The notes under the pieces: generated by a model
Databases searched by the model: none
What the model was told of the DNA's origin: nothing
Seen by the model: only the letters and a program-made list of their open reading frames with translations
In this document: piece after piece, positions 12,448 through 24,739 of the stretch
Layout: each line of letters starts with the position of its first letter
Position numbering within the stretch: position 1 is the first letter of the stretch
From: Taenia hydatigena
Lineage: Eukaryota > Platyhelminthes > Cestoda > Cyclophyllidea > Taeniidae
Reading direction: 5' to 3'
Assembly: GCA_036345935.2 (NCBI GenBank)
Contig: JADWOT020000006.1
Span: 15,040,519-15,104,518 of the forward strand
Length of the DNA stretch: 64,000 nucleotides
Translations under genes and position numbers: made by a program

Positions 12448-14248
12448 ATGTCATTTTTCGGTTCTGGAAAGAGCATATTTGAGTCAACAGCTACTAACTC
12501 AGCTGCACAAGCTAAGAAAGATATAGAGGTGTCGTCACCACCATCTGATACTGTCTCTTGTTTGCGATTTTCACCTGCAACTGCAAGCTCGCCAAACGTC
12601 TACCTTGCCGGATCCAGCTGGGACAACCGCGTTCGTGTGTGGGAAGTAGCCTCTAATGGAACTTCGACTCCAAAAGCCGAACAACTGCATCAAGGCCCCG
12701 TGCTCAGCTTGTGCTGGAGCAGTGATGGGACAAGAATATTTTCGGTTGGAGCTGACAAGTGTGCTCAGATGTGGGACCTATCATCTAATCAATTTGTTCA
12801 AGTTGGCGCCCATGATGCCCCAATAAAAACGGTTCACTTTATTTCATCACCCAATTACACATGCATAATGACTGGAGGTTGGGACAAGAAACTTAGGTAT
12901 GTGGCATTGCTGGGGGTTTGATAAATCGGATTTGCGCTGTTAAGTTTTCGTGTGATTCGGCCCACCTTAGATTTTGGGATATGCGTCAGTCAACACCTAT
13001 GTCGAGCCTCGACCTTAGCGAACGTGTTTACTGTGCAGATGTAGTCTACCCTGCTGGTGTTGTTGGTTGCGCAGGCCGCCAGATAATCGTCTATACTCTA
13101 GAGAAAGGACCTGAGGTTGCTGCTCAAATTGAGTCACCACTGTCATTTCAGGTATTTTTTACCTGTTTTTAGTTTACTCGACTAAATTAGTTTGCATTGT
13201 TTTGTCCACTTCGTCAATTCTACTGCGGCAAGTGTATTATTTGCAAACATATATAAGGCTTTCGGTGTATAGTAATAAGAGTAAACGGGTGTACCTCGGT
13301 TTCATGCATATACCTTATGAAATATGCCTATCGAAAATTTAATTAGCAGATGTCGCATACTTCAACGGACCTGTTCCTCTTTGTTTGAAGACAATTCTTA
13401 AATTACTGTCGTGCAAGTCAATACTCCTTATTTTAGAACAGGTGCATTGCCATTTTTTTGGACAAGCAAAGACAATCTCCCACGGGCTTTGCACTTGGTA
13501 GCACTGAGGGTCGTGTGGCCATTCAGTACTTCCAACCTAGCGCGCCGCGCGACAACTTCACTTTCAAATGTCACCGATCTCCTACCGCAGTTAATGGATA
13601 CTACGAAATATTCCCCGTGGGTGTTCATTGAAATGCTACATCCAGATATAATGATGCATTATTCTCAATTATTGTTTTTTTTTTCTTGAAGGAATAGGGT
13701 CGTTTGATCTGTTATATCTTATTGAAAGGCTTCATATCCCTTTATTGCATCTATAGTGCATTTCACACCGAATCAGCCGCATCTTTCATCAAAACGGCAT
13801 TAGTCTATATATTGATTCACTTGTGAGTCTCCTTGGGCCTTACTGGGAAGGGATTCAATATGTAATTGCTTTATTCTTAAGGTTTAAGGGAGCATATTTA
13901 AATTATGTTTAAGCCATGATATTATTTGTTTTCACGTAGTCCAAACGGTACTGAATTTTATTTTCTCAATAGGTGAATGATGTGACTTTCCATCCGTTGT
14001 ATGGAACGCTTGCAACTGTCGGTTCGGATGGCCGGTATGCATTTTGGGACAAGGATGCTAGGACTAAACTACGAGGCCTTGATAATGCTGAAATGCCCAT
14101 TACCACCTGCACAATCGATCGAAGTGGTAATTTGTTTGCGTACGCTTGTGGATACGATTGGTTTAAAGGCCATGAATTTGCTGACCCTAGCAAACCACCG
14201 AAAATTTGTATACGACAAGTTTTGGAGGAAATGAAGCCTTCCAAATAG
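12448..14248 (+). CDS. RAE1: mRNA export factor RAE1 (WD40 beta-propeller)
   Basis: RAE1 (Gle2) binds NUP98 at the nuclear pore, helps mRNA export and acts in the spindle checkpoint. Exons: 12448-12896, 12971-13151, 13437-13616, 13973-14248. All splice phases agree and give 361 residues, against 368 in human. The N terminus starts MSFFGSGKS, followed by KDIEV. WD repeats are visible as [42 protein letters not shown] and, near the end, [20 protein letters not shown]. The family signatures [17 protein letters not shown] and [15 protein letters not shown] are present. The C terminus has [15 protein letters not shown] and ends EEMKPSK, like other RAE1 proteins. An in-frame upstream ATG at 12397 exists, but the family start is the one at 12448. 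Introns are 74, 285 and 356 bases. Confidence 0.97.
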
Positions 14249-14820
14249 ACTGTTTTTCATACTTATGCCTGAACTCTTTACAAAACTGTCTTGTTATTTT
14301 TGGCAAGGGTACCATTGATCGTAGCGTTAGCTCACATTCATAGAAGCTAGTGAAGCGCAGATGGCTCGCCTTCCACATTAAAATCGCACGGTTCCGTAGT
14401 CATAGGCTATCGTTATTGCCTTCAACGTAAAGTGGAAACGTACTTTGAGATGAAGGATCACACCCTTCCGAATTGTGCAAATTACGCTAAAAAGTGGGTA
14501 GAAGGTTTCCGCAGATCAGTTCTTTTCGTCGATCTGATTGGATAGTTCGTAGAAAGGGAATGCTTCCACGGATTCGCAGATATTGGTGAGGATGGCGTCT
14601 GTTGTCAGGTTAGAGTCGTCCGCTCAATTTTCTGGGGGTTTCTGTGACCGGGTAGTGTACTTCCATCTTAATGCTCCAGACTTTTCTTCTCAGAAGTTTG
14701 TCCTTTAAGCGTTACGGAGTGTGTCAAAATTTGGGCTCTCGTTTAATTTTCCATTAGCCAGTATGAAATAACCTGCGAGGTCAAGGTCACTCATAACGTT
14801 TTAAGTGTAATTTAACACTC

Positions 14821-15070
14821 TGTTTGTCCGACTCTTAGTTTCGGTTACACAAGTACTTAAGGCTCCGCAATTGTGCTTCTGCGGGGCGATATGGCCTCTG
14901 GGCCATGCTGATGGCCCCTCCGCTCTTCCGTTCGTTGATAATTCATTTACTACTATAGTATTGACTTTCGACGTCAGAAAAGACCTGGGACGCTACATTG
15001 GTGACAGCGCAAAGCAAACCCTGCCTTAAGGGACAAATATCCGTAGCTATACTGATGGGTGATAGACCTT
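14821..15070 (+). mobile_element. Old TRIM-family LTR followed by its primer-binding site
   Basis: A strongly diverged LTR ends at GGGACGCTACA (14987-14997). After one spacer base comes TGGTGACAGCG (14999-15009), one mismatch from the TGGTGGCAGCG primer site of the intact element at 51531. The next bases (CAAAGCAAACC, then ATACTGATGGGT near 15049) echo the internal region of that element. This looks like a 5' LTR with a decayed internal part. I could not find its 3' LTR. Confidence 0.65.
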
Positions 15071-16110
15071 AGTGTCACAGATGAAGAGAACATGCTACCA
15101 CTGAATTTGTCAGCTTATACCTCTAACCCGCCTGCCTGGCTCTGATCTTATCTTCCAGTGAAATCTTAAGCCCACCTACCTCAAAAGAATTCCATTTCTG
15201 ATGTCTTATGACTTAAACGTACTGTCCTAGAACCCTGTAAATCTCCTAGTTGAACTTATGAAGTAACTTTACGTTTGAGGGTTCCCCTTGCATAGGATAG
15301 CGGCTTCTAAAAAACGGTTCCAAATGAATATCGAGCCAATGAAACGAACTGACTTTTTTGTGAAAATATTCTACCGAAGCGACGCAATGCGGTAGGTGGA
15401 ATGACTGCGTCTAATAATGCCTTGCCCTGTATCGGAGGCATTTCTCAAGTGGGGAAACCTCTTAATAACTCAATGGGAATGAATTGATCGTTTTGTCCGG
15501 CTCGTCCTTAATGCCAAGGGGTAATTCTTTTTAGGTATGCTCAGCCTATCGACAACTATTGGCCAACCAGCTTAAGATAGCCATAGAGTAGACAAACATA
15601 GAAAAGCCACGACAAGTAGACAGCTGTATGAAACAGTGAATCATAACGAAAGCAAGCAGAGTACCTACAACCAACAGCAAATCATCTTTTCTTTCCGCAG
15701 ATGTATTTGCAAGGGCACCAGCAAAAATGGGGAAGTTAGAGTGGTAATGCGCCGTGTTTAACGGATTTCACTTGTTCCACATGTTTGTTCAGACTTTCAC
15801 AGGTTGTTGTCATTGGAAATATAATCCTCTCTCGGAATTGGAGCATTTTCCCGAAACGTGCTAGAGTGAAAGTTTAAGTAGGCTTAATTTCAACATATAA
15901 GAGCAATGAACGTTTATTACGATCAGAATACTGATGTGATTTAGAAGACAGAGAGGCGTAAAATCGTGCAGTGACTATCTTGTTTACTGTCCAGTTGTTG
16001 GTGGTATCTCAAATATATACTCAACCTGCAGTCAGGTAAATTAATTTGATTACAGCAGTAATGGCGTTCTAAATCGCTCTTGCCAGAGACATGCTGTGAG
16101 TGGAGGCTAT
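15071..16110. other. Intergenic stretch, nothing assigned
   Basis: The only open frame of note (15948-16135, minus) overlaps the possible last exon of the JAMM gene. It shows no family similarity I can name. Confidence 0.4.
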
Positions 16111-17601
16111 TCAATGTTCTACGAGAGATTGCCAAAAGCCTAGAGAACTCAAAGTTATGATAATATTAAAGTACGTGGCTGTCAAGATGTTAGTCATGAA
16201 ATTTGACGCTGTGGCAGTGCCGCACTTGGATGCATAGAGCAATAAAATAGTTTTGGGACTACGACAAAACGTTATGAAAATTCAAACTTACTGCAATCAT
16301 CAGGATCGTCCGATATCTCATCGAGCAATACACGAGGAATCGATCGCCAGGCTTCCATGCACGCGGCAAAGTAGTTGCTCACATGGCTAATCCCTGATGC
16401 TGGTTCGATGACCAGTTTGACAACCGTATTGGAGCGGAAACATGTTATGTTGATCGTTTTTTGCTGTAAACGAATGTTGATGAGAATAATGTGATGCATG
16501 AACGGCGATTACCAGAAAATTTAGCCATCCCACAGCTCTCCGTAGGAGCATTAAAAATAATTTTGGAACAATGTTTAATCGAATGATCTTGACACAAAGA
16601 CTAGCTGAGTAAATTAATAACATGCAAGACCTCAACCTTCCAGCAGACGGCACCTTGATGGCACTAGCATAGTAATATGATCAGGGTTCCCATATGAAAA
16701 TTAAGTAGTTTTGCCGCGAAATGCTACAAAAGGCGTTTTTATTGAAAAATCTCTATCAAAAAGGCTACTACCAAGAACTATTATAACACGGGTTGCCTTG
16801 GCGATAATTTCAATCAAAGTGGGTAAGGTATGGGGGGAGGGGGACAGCATACGACAAATGCAAGAAATACAACAATTGCAACTTAAAGTGAAGCAATGGG
16901 ATGTCGCAGGTACCTTATTGGCATCATCATTGTCAAACACTGAAACGATAAGACCAAAGAAACACGGGTTAAGTTTTTCGTAGAGGGCCTGTGTGCGCTT
17001 ATCTTCATCGCTTGGCTGTACCGTGATATGAGGGTGGGAATGATACCAGCCAAGAACACACAGATTCTCCTTTAATCCCTGTCCTAGTTCCTAAAAAGTA
17101 AAAGGCACTTGAATTCACATATTCGCGAAGGACTACCTTGAACTCAGGTACACTATCTCACTTAGCGCATCAGTACGGACAATTGCAGGATGAAACTGGT
17201 TTGATGTGAGCAAGGAGGTTATTAACATTAGCGGCAAACATATCAAAGCGTATCAATACAAATATTGCAGATACCATTAGAATTTATCACCAGGGGTGCA
17301 AAAACATGAAAGCGAGGGAAGTCAAGCACTCAGATCACTATTGGTGTCAGTGGCTTTTCTCTCAAACAGATTTGGAAATACTCACTTCAGCTTTCTGTGC
17401 ACCCAGTACAATATCCTCATCTCCCACCTCTACTCTATCTCGGAGATGTGTACTTCGACGGAAGGGAATGGCAGTGTAGATTTGAATGTACGAATCATAT
17501 TCTTTCACACAGAGAAGGCCTATGATTTCTTCGTTTTCATGCGAAAGAGCGTGAGTGACAATCGTCTGATATGCAGAAGGAGGGAGCCTAACCTCTTTCA
17601 T
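16111..17601 (-). CDS. BRCC3: JAMM/MPN+ deubiquitinase, BRCC36-like (copy 1)
   Basis: BRCC36 is a zinc metalloprotease that cuts Lys63-linked ubiquitin chains in the BRCA1-A and BRISC complexes. Exons: 17386-17601, 16914-17090, 16292-16463, and a phase-consistent short last exon 16111-16139. The first 72 residues carry HALSHENEEIIGLL with the catalytic Glu, then PFRRSTHLRDRVEV, matching the RRSDKRKDRVEI segment of BRCC36. The second exon (177 bp, phase 0 at both ends) holds GWYHSHPHITVQPSDED, a complete JAMM motif (His-x-His, seven residues, Ser, two residues, Asp). The third reads INITCFRS, like TCFQS in BRCC36. The predicted protein is about 197 residues against 316 in human, so the C-terminal coiled coil is missing, in unseen exons, or my last exon is wrong. 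Other MPN+ families (CSN5, PSMD14) fit worse because they have Gly-Cys-Trp-Leu-Ser after HSHP. Confidence 0.8.
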
Positions 17602-17649
17602 CTACCGGAAGTAAAGACAAGGATTAGTAAAAAAAAAAAAAGAAGTAAA

Positions 17650-18466
17650 GGGCACAATCGTAAGCTTGGTAATCCTTTATTCTAAAATAGATAGGTGTAC
17701 TAATTGACAAGTCAAACGGACGGCTACGAAAAATCATTTTGGGATCCAGGGTTCCACTTTTGGCTTTGTTGTGGAATAGGGCACATATTTGGCCGACTCT
17801 TCAAGAGTGCAGTTTTCTTTGTGGTCCAGCATCCATGAGTGGCGCTCTGGAGGACTTTGTATTGGGGTCTCATCTGTCATGTAATGAAGCCAACGATGCC
17901 TAACAGTTTGTTCGGTTTATAGAACCTACCACTCTGGAGGGATTTGAGACCCCTCATAATCCCATCCAAAGCGGTTTCCATAAACAACCCAACGATTGCG
18001 TCCTAGTATGTTTAAAAGAACTCAAAAAATACCCAGGAAATAGCGATCATTTTTGTAATATTTATTTCCCAGATAATCTTCCCCAACTAGTGTTCCGTCT
18101 TTCAACTCGTCCGTCCTTGTAAACATAGCTAAAAAACAACAACCCACCTGAATAACATCATAATCGAACCACGAATACCACCATTTTGTTTGATTATGGC
18201 AAGAAACCTCGACACCTTTGCAACGAGACTAGCCATCACGAAGCACTAGTAAAACACACCACTAACCCAACCAGCAAAAGATTGGCCAAGTACCAAAATT
18301 CAACAAATTGCAGTGATACATTTAAAGGCATTGTATCTAAGTTTTTGCTCGCAAAGAAACACAAGCACCATGACTTAATATTTTTTAATAAGACTACATT
18401 AGTAGCGTTATAAGGACCGAAACGTTACAGGAATTAAAACTAATGTGCCGCATTCCTTAATACTAC
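17650..18466. other. Intergenic stretch, no gene recognised
   Basis: A poly-A run lies at about 17630-17640. No family-like frame or repeat was recognised. Confidence 0.4.
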
Positions 18467-18649
18467 TGTAGCTTCACGAGGCTTCCTTGAAGGCAGAAGA
18501 AGGCACAATACTTGGGCAAAAATATATGCATAACAGGCTGAGGAAACAGGCTGCTGCCATGACCCGGAGACTAGCCCATCCGCCCAGAGCAACTTGATCG
18601 CCCAATTGACTGCAACAGGAAAAGGCAGTAAAACAAACAAAGTATTCCA
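18467..18649 (-). mobile_element. Diverged TRIM-family LTR, reversed
   Basis: The reversed copy starts TGTAGCTTCACGAGGCTTCC. It keeps AAGGCAGAAGAAGGCA, GGCTGCTGCCATGACCCGGAGACTAGCCC and AAACAAACAAAGTATTCCA in the family order. It is more diverged than most copies and shows no clear target duplication. A still weaker relative may follow at about 18727-18885 (GGGCACAATGCTGAAGCAAAATATATG). Confidence 0.65.
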
Positions 18650-18889
18650 TCTCCCATTATTAGCGATGGCGCAACAGTCAACATTTTTCATGCATCATTT
18701 TAAGTATGCATAATCATTCTCCAAATCTACATTTGATTAAACGTGGCCGCAGTGCCCAAGATTTTGTTGAATGCATAAAGGGCACAATGCTGAAGCAAAA
18801 TATATGTATTTGGGAAATAGAAAGGGCTGGGGTTACAGGCATAGCCAAGAGGGTAGCCTGCCCGATGAATTAACAATGGGCAACCAAGT

Positions 18890-19830
18890 ATTCCATAAAT
18901 GAAACCAAGAGTTAGACAAACAACCGAGTAATTGCAATACCTCTTAAGGAAGAGACAGTCATGTTGCAGTAACTTCATGATCGAGTAGCCTTCATCCGCT
19001 TCATCCGACCTGCAAAAGCTGGGAGAATGTGCAAATCTTTCCCACATTGCGCAAAAATACGATGGTGTGCTCTCAGCTCGGTTTTCTCGATCCGAGAGTC
19101 CGAGGCTAAACATAGATTGAAAGAGGGCAGGTGCACTTTAAGATTCTTCCTTGGATCGACGGTATCAGCAATGAATCCTGTGTCTGTTCCGCCCAATTAC
19201 CAGTGTGTTAGGATTGTTTCAGTGATGGACTACGACCAGAAGAGGGAATGCTAAATGAGAAAACGTAGTTCACTTAACCTTAGACGGGAAAAATTGGGGA
19301 ATGTAACTGCTTCTAAGTCCAGAACCGACTGAAGATATGATTCTTTGAGCTGGTTTCCCACGAGTCTCATAGTGGCATCAATATCTATTACCAATCAAAA
19401 TGACCATTCCAAGCTTATTCATGTCAACGTCAGCGAAGGGAAAGGGCATTGAGAGCAATTGGCTGAGTACATGCGTGTATTCTCGCATTAAATGTCACCC
19501 TGAGGGGAAGGCAAGCGTGATGAAGCACAAGATCTAGAACACCTTTAAACCACCACCACATTCTTTTTAGATAAGATAAAAAAACTGGTGAGATTCTCAA
19601 AGACGAGGTTCTAAGGTCCTCCAAATCGCAGTCGACATCACCAGTCGCCATGGGCAATAGAAAGAGGCGGAAGTCTCTGGCTGAGCGCCGACTACAAAAA
19701 GCTAGACTCAGTGATCAAGAGGGATTCCGTTACCCCACTAAACAACCCGTTTGACTCCCCACTCGCGTTGGCAAGTGGAGATGGCAGGAACAGGTCAAGG
19801 ATAGGCTGTTCCCATATTAACAGACAGACT
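18890..19830. other. Intergenic stretch before the gypsy remnant
   Basis: Nothing recognisable as a host gene is seen. Part of it may be eroded internal sequence (gag or protease region) of the following retroelement, but I cannot show that. Confidence 0.35.
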
Positions 19831-19846
19831 TTAGGAATTCCAGACG

Positions 19847-21680
19847 ATGCTCTTCGGACTCTGTAATGCAGCAGCCACTTTTCGGCGCCCTATACACACT
19901 GCTCTGATCGGAATATCTTCGCAATACTCTATGCTACGTCTAGATGGCATACTTGTCTTCAATAGAGATACTCTGGAGCACAGTGCTAACCTAAAATCTG
20001 TGTTAGTTCGTCTACAATACCGAGTTCGTCGATTGACCCAAAGAACTGTCAGTTTCTGCAACACTTAGCAAACGCTTTGGGACGTTTTGTCCCATCAGAG
20101 GAGATGGCGGTCACTGAGCACCGCACAAAGCAAGTGAGGGTCTAACCCACACCATCTGATCAGAGGGAGCTTTGCGTTTTCCTAGGCCTAGCAGGCTGGT
20201 ACAGGCGTCTTGTGTTAAAGGTTTTGCTAAAATCGCAACCTCGTTGCGTAAGCTCACAGAAAGACAAGAGAAAAGAATTCCAAGTGAGAGAAAGAGCACG
20301 ATGAAGCCTTCAAACCACAGAAGCAAACACTTCGCTCTAAAGCAATTCCACAGTTGGCTATTTTCGTACCAAATGTCTCGCTATTCGCTCTGGACCCCAA
20401 TGCTAGTAATACAGCTGTGAGTGGTGTACTCCCACAAAAGGATGAAACAGGTCGGAAACACACCACCTTTTCCGCGAACACCAAACTCAACAAACAGATG
20501 AGACAGGAATGGACAATCCAACGCAAACTGATAGCCATTTTCGCCGTGGTCAGACATTTTAAACACTTCGTGATAAAGACAAGTTCATAGTGGGATCAGG
20601 TTACTAGTCATCGGCCTCGTCGGAAGCAAGGAAAGTGATGGACTGCACCACCAGACGTCATGCAAACCAGTGATACCTTCATCAATGCCATACTCTTGAA
20701 CAAACCCAATCAACACCAGCGTAGAAACCCGTGAAGTACCGATCTTCCCGACACTCTGACTGTGTATGAGAGGTTTACAACACCCTCTCACGAGCCGAAA
20801 CCGAGAGAACCGGCCTCATCATGCAAGGCGACCAAACGCATATGGCAGGAGGGCTCCAAACTATCGCGAGCACATGAGGTCGTATTCTTTCCAAGATCAA
20901 ACCGCATTATCACAAACAGGTGCAAAGAGTTACATATGCTTAGCACAATATGCAGGCAGTTGGGGCATGCGAGGCAAAAGAAGGTGCTAAATGACTCGAG
21001 TATAATGTACTCGTGGTCCTCGCTTACTCAGTGTGTGCTTGACTTCTGACGGACTTGCGCTACATGCAGCAGATTCAAGAGACCTCACCACACGGCAATA
21101 ACCACAGGAGAGAGTGAGCATTGACATTGCGAGCCCTCCACCGACCACAAAAGAGGCCACTGATGTAGTCGTGTGATAGTAGACCGTTTCACAAAGGCGG
21201 ATGAGATGGAGCCCTGGAGACCCAATGCACCGCAGTGTTGGTGCCCGTTTTCTTCAACTCCAGCATTCGTCAACACGGACTTCCCCAAACGGTGCACCGC
21301 AATCGAGGTGCCGAGTTCGAGGGTCCACTTTCTACACTCGGTCATCCCCAGGCCAATGGACAGGTAGGAAGAATGAATCACACTCCATATGGACTGTTGA
21401 AGGCTTTCAGTAAGCATGTCCAACTGCAGAATTTGGATCCGTGCCTAGGACGATGCCTTCTTGTATTCACGTCTACAGTCCACGCATTCACCAGTGTTTC
21501 CCACTAAAAATGCTCACATGCCACGAAATGACAGTACCAGTCGGTGTTTCCTTACCGAACGTGGAAGTGGCAACTCACAAGGGTCCACAGCGTGCACTGC
21601 GACTGAAAGGCGGGATGGAACAAATTAGCAATCTCGAGCATAAACACTTGTGCCCACGACATGTTAGAAGAAAGGCCTAG
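19847..21680 (+). pseudogene. Decayed Ty3/gypsy retrotransposon pol remnant (RT, RNase H, integrase)
   Basis: Fragments follow the gypsy order reverse transcriptase, RNase H, integrase. RT: MLFGLCNAAATF at 19847-19882 is the usual FGLCNAPATFQ block, followed by DGILVFNRDTLEHSANL, where the active-site Tyr-x-Asp-Asp has become Arg-Leu-Asp-Gly. RNase H: FALDPNASNTAVSGVL near 20388, then TTFSANTKLNKQ and RKLIAIFAVVRHFKHF. Integrase: VIVDRFTKADEMEP near 21174, then GHPQANGQVGRMNHT and LLKAF up to about 21420, with matches into 21560. The blocks lie in different frames with stops between them, so this is a fossil. The ends and LTRs were not found, and I cannot link it to the short LTR family of this window. 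Confidence 0.85.
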
Positions 21681-23528
21681 AAAGGCAAGCACACCCAGCC
21701 TACAGTCTGACAAGAGAGAGACCTAGTGATGCTCTGGAACCCTGTTCCGCCTGCCGAAAAATACATGCATAGCAAGTTTTACCACCCTTGAAAGGAGGGC
21801 ACGGTCCGAGTGACAAAGTTCATCTCACTATTCAATTACGTGGTCTGCAACACTGCCCCGTTTACAACCAATCGCGGCCCATAACACCAATATGCGACCT
21901 TATAAAGGCACACTACCGACTGAGAGAATGATGTCTGCAAAATAGCCGGGGAAAAAAGCTCACTTTAAATAACGCATGAAGAACCGAGGGCAGAATTAAA
22001 AACGGTAATGGGCCATTCAGCGCACCTTTGTGTGAAAAGCATTCAATTTACACGAGCCTCGTGAATAATGAGATGTTGCCAAAATCTGAGCAGCAACCGA
22101 ACGCTGATTCTTCATAAGACTTGATGACCTTTAACCTTTCTGCAAGCTGTGCAAGCACAAGATGTCTTCCTCTATTCTGCCCTTACTCATGGCTCTGAAG
22201 CCGCAGGGAGGGATGAGTAATAGAAAAAAAAGTTATTCAACTTGATGGCACCTATGCTCCCCCATTTAATGCCATATGAAATATACAATGATACATTTGG
22301 TGATGGACTCTGTGGTGGTAAAAGTCAGGATCATCGACTTTATAGTGAATGCATCGAGATGCCGATTTGAATGTCCCAAAGCGCAACTCGACTCACGGAT
22401 GCCACGCACTGCAGCAACGTCCGAAAGTGGCAAAAACATTCGACTGATTCTCACTCTGTTTGAAGGTTCCAATATTATTAGTGACTGTATAAAAGCGCCT
22501 TATCCCCGAAAATGAATGCAAGCTTCTCTGATCACAAAAGGTAGGCCTCTGGAGTGAACATTCTCCTCTCTGACAGCCGCACAGCTGTACCTACAACTAG
22601 CTTGAGTAGACACTCTGACTCAGACCACATCACACCCTCTACATACAAAATAACCAAACACAGTAGATAATTCCAGTACAGTCCACTCGACCACAGTATT
22701 ATCCGACTTAAAGTGCCTATCACGAATCATGCTACGTTTTACAACTAAAACACAAGTTGAGTGATAAGCAACAACATTTTTTTTCAGACCAATACATAAA
22801 AGGAATGGTCGGACGCATAAAATATCCAGAAAGGGTACTTGCAATTCGGTTTCTCCGCCAAAATCTTGACTATAAGTCGTTCGTCGACGCAATCATAGAT
22901 TGCAGAGTCATTAGAATCGGTTTAAGCACTGCCGAATCCAGATAGTTCGGTTCCTCTGAAAAGAATCACATATCACAGACTAGATGGCCCTTTTGCTTGA
23001 ATACAACGACTCCTATACTTATCAGTAGAAATATATGCATTAACAAGGCCCCCTTACAGAAGCCAAACGATTGCTATAGCGATATTACTGCTATCGCTGG
23101 ATTCTTTCGAAAGCTAAAAAATAACCAACAAATGCTGCTATAGCAAAGACCATTTCCCAATATCAGGAACACCGGAAACATTTAACGAATGAAAACGACA
23201 TCGTGCTTGATGAGCCCCAGGGACGTGATTCTCGGACGTTAAATCACACCTAGAGTTAGTGCAGTAGCCACCATCCACGAGTTGGGACGGCCAAATGATG
23301 GGCTGTAAAAATGTCTTGAGAGGTCTTACTTATTTCGATGAAATTGGACCCTCTCACCTGACTTGCATAGGTCAGAATGCCAGTTCCATAAAATATTCGA
23401 AAACTAATGCTCAGAAATTACCAAAAAAGATATCAAACGCCTCGTATGGCTGAGAAAAAGGGCTTCTTAATCTATATAATTTTACGCAATAAACAGGCGA
23501 TCATTAGACCGACCGTTGCGTTTCTCAC
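21681..23528. other. Intergenic stretch, no gene recognised
   Basis: Short frames only, on both strands. The left end may hold the 3' end of the gypsy fossil. Downstream exons of the second JAMM gene, if any, should lie here but were not identified. Confidence 0.35.
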
Positions 23529-24733
23529 CCTTTTGCTGACTAAAGGCGCACTCCTCCGCAATCTTGAGAACACTTTCGAGGGCGAGGCAAGCAAATGCGT
23601 AATACTTTGAGGAGAAGGGATTTGGAAGAATTGGCCTGACCAAACATTGGATTTGAACTGGCTTCTCATTTAAATCACACCGGAAGGCAGTAAATGACAT
23701 CATTCTGGTCTAAAGTTACCATCAGAATGTTTCGTGCGTACATTTCCACTGCGTTGGAAGTGTGTTAGACCAAAAAGCATATGACTTTTAAAGAAAAGTG
23801 AAGCCAGCAATTCAAGTAGTTTATACCTACTTAAATCGTTCAAAGTTACTTTGAGAAATAAAACACAGTTTAATAAACCATTATAAAAGACCTACCATTT
23901 GATCGTCTGAGCGTCTACCAAACATACCAACCAAAGCCACCGAGTTGGGAAATTTGGCTGTAAATTTCAGATGGAAGTCAATATCCTGCTTAGTGAGAGT
24001 TGTATCAATCTCGCTGTGAGAATGGTACCAGCCAACTATGCCAAGTTGAGTTCCAATAGTCCGACTGAAATCCTGCAATATGAATGCAATCTATAAGATA
24101 ATCACAGGATTGCTAAGACGCATCAATTTAATGTTCGCAGTACACTCAAATAAGTCAGTTTCGTAACAAACAATGCGTTAAATTATTAAATCAGAGACAA
24201 AACAAAGTGTGTGCTTCGCATATTACGTCAATCGACTAGTAGTTAAAAGTTAAGACATTTTCGAGAAACCTGACAATACGATTTGGCCTAAATGATAAAA
24301 TCTACATTACGAGTTAAGCGCCGATATTTGGTCATAGGTATGGATGGAACTACCGATTGAAGAAAGTTCGAATATATATAGATATGGTTCGCGATTAAAG
24401 CATATCTCCTGAGAATAAGGAGGAGTCGCAGAACTGCCCATTAAGAGTTGGTTCTCTTGGAGTAAACTAACTTACGGAAATCTGGGCTCCTTGCTAAGAG
24501 GCAAAAAATTGACAAGCAGGAATGTAGAAAATAGTACCTGACATCTGGACTCAATCACTGAACAGTTTATGTCCTGATTTGATGGAAGCGGAATCACAGT
24601 AACGACGAAAACACTGGGCACTTTTAACTAGGAGATGTCAAGATAGAATGCACAAATGATACCGAGCCAACAAGAATTCCTCTCATCTCTTGCGTAATAT
24701 CAACAGCAAAGTGTAGAAGGATCGACTGGAACG
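23529..24733 (-). CDS. JAMM/MPN+ domain protein, probable diverged BRCC36-type paralogue (copy 2), ends not resolved
   Basis: Likely exons: 24663-24733, about 24538-24620, 23896-24072, 23529-23709. The first has FQSILLHFAVDITQEMRGIL, which fits the MPN start including the catalytic Glu (compare HALSTEKEEVMG in BRCC36). The second reads VFVVTVIPLP, a typical MPN strand; its splice phase to exon 1 does not close, so a boundary or exon is missing. The third holds GIVGWYHSHSEIDTTLTKQD: both zinc His and the Asp are kept, but the conserved Ser is Thr and the Pro after HSH is Ser. This exon is 177 bp with phase 0 at both ends and the HSH at the same residues as in copy 1. The next exon leaves in phase 1 in both genes. 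The start and stop codons were not found. It could be another MPN+ family member, and activity is uncertain. Confidence 0.62.
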
Positions 24734-24739
24734 CTGTCG

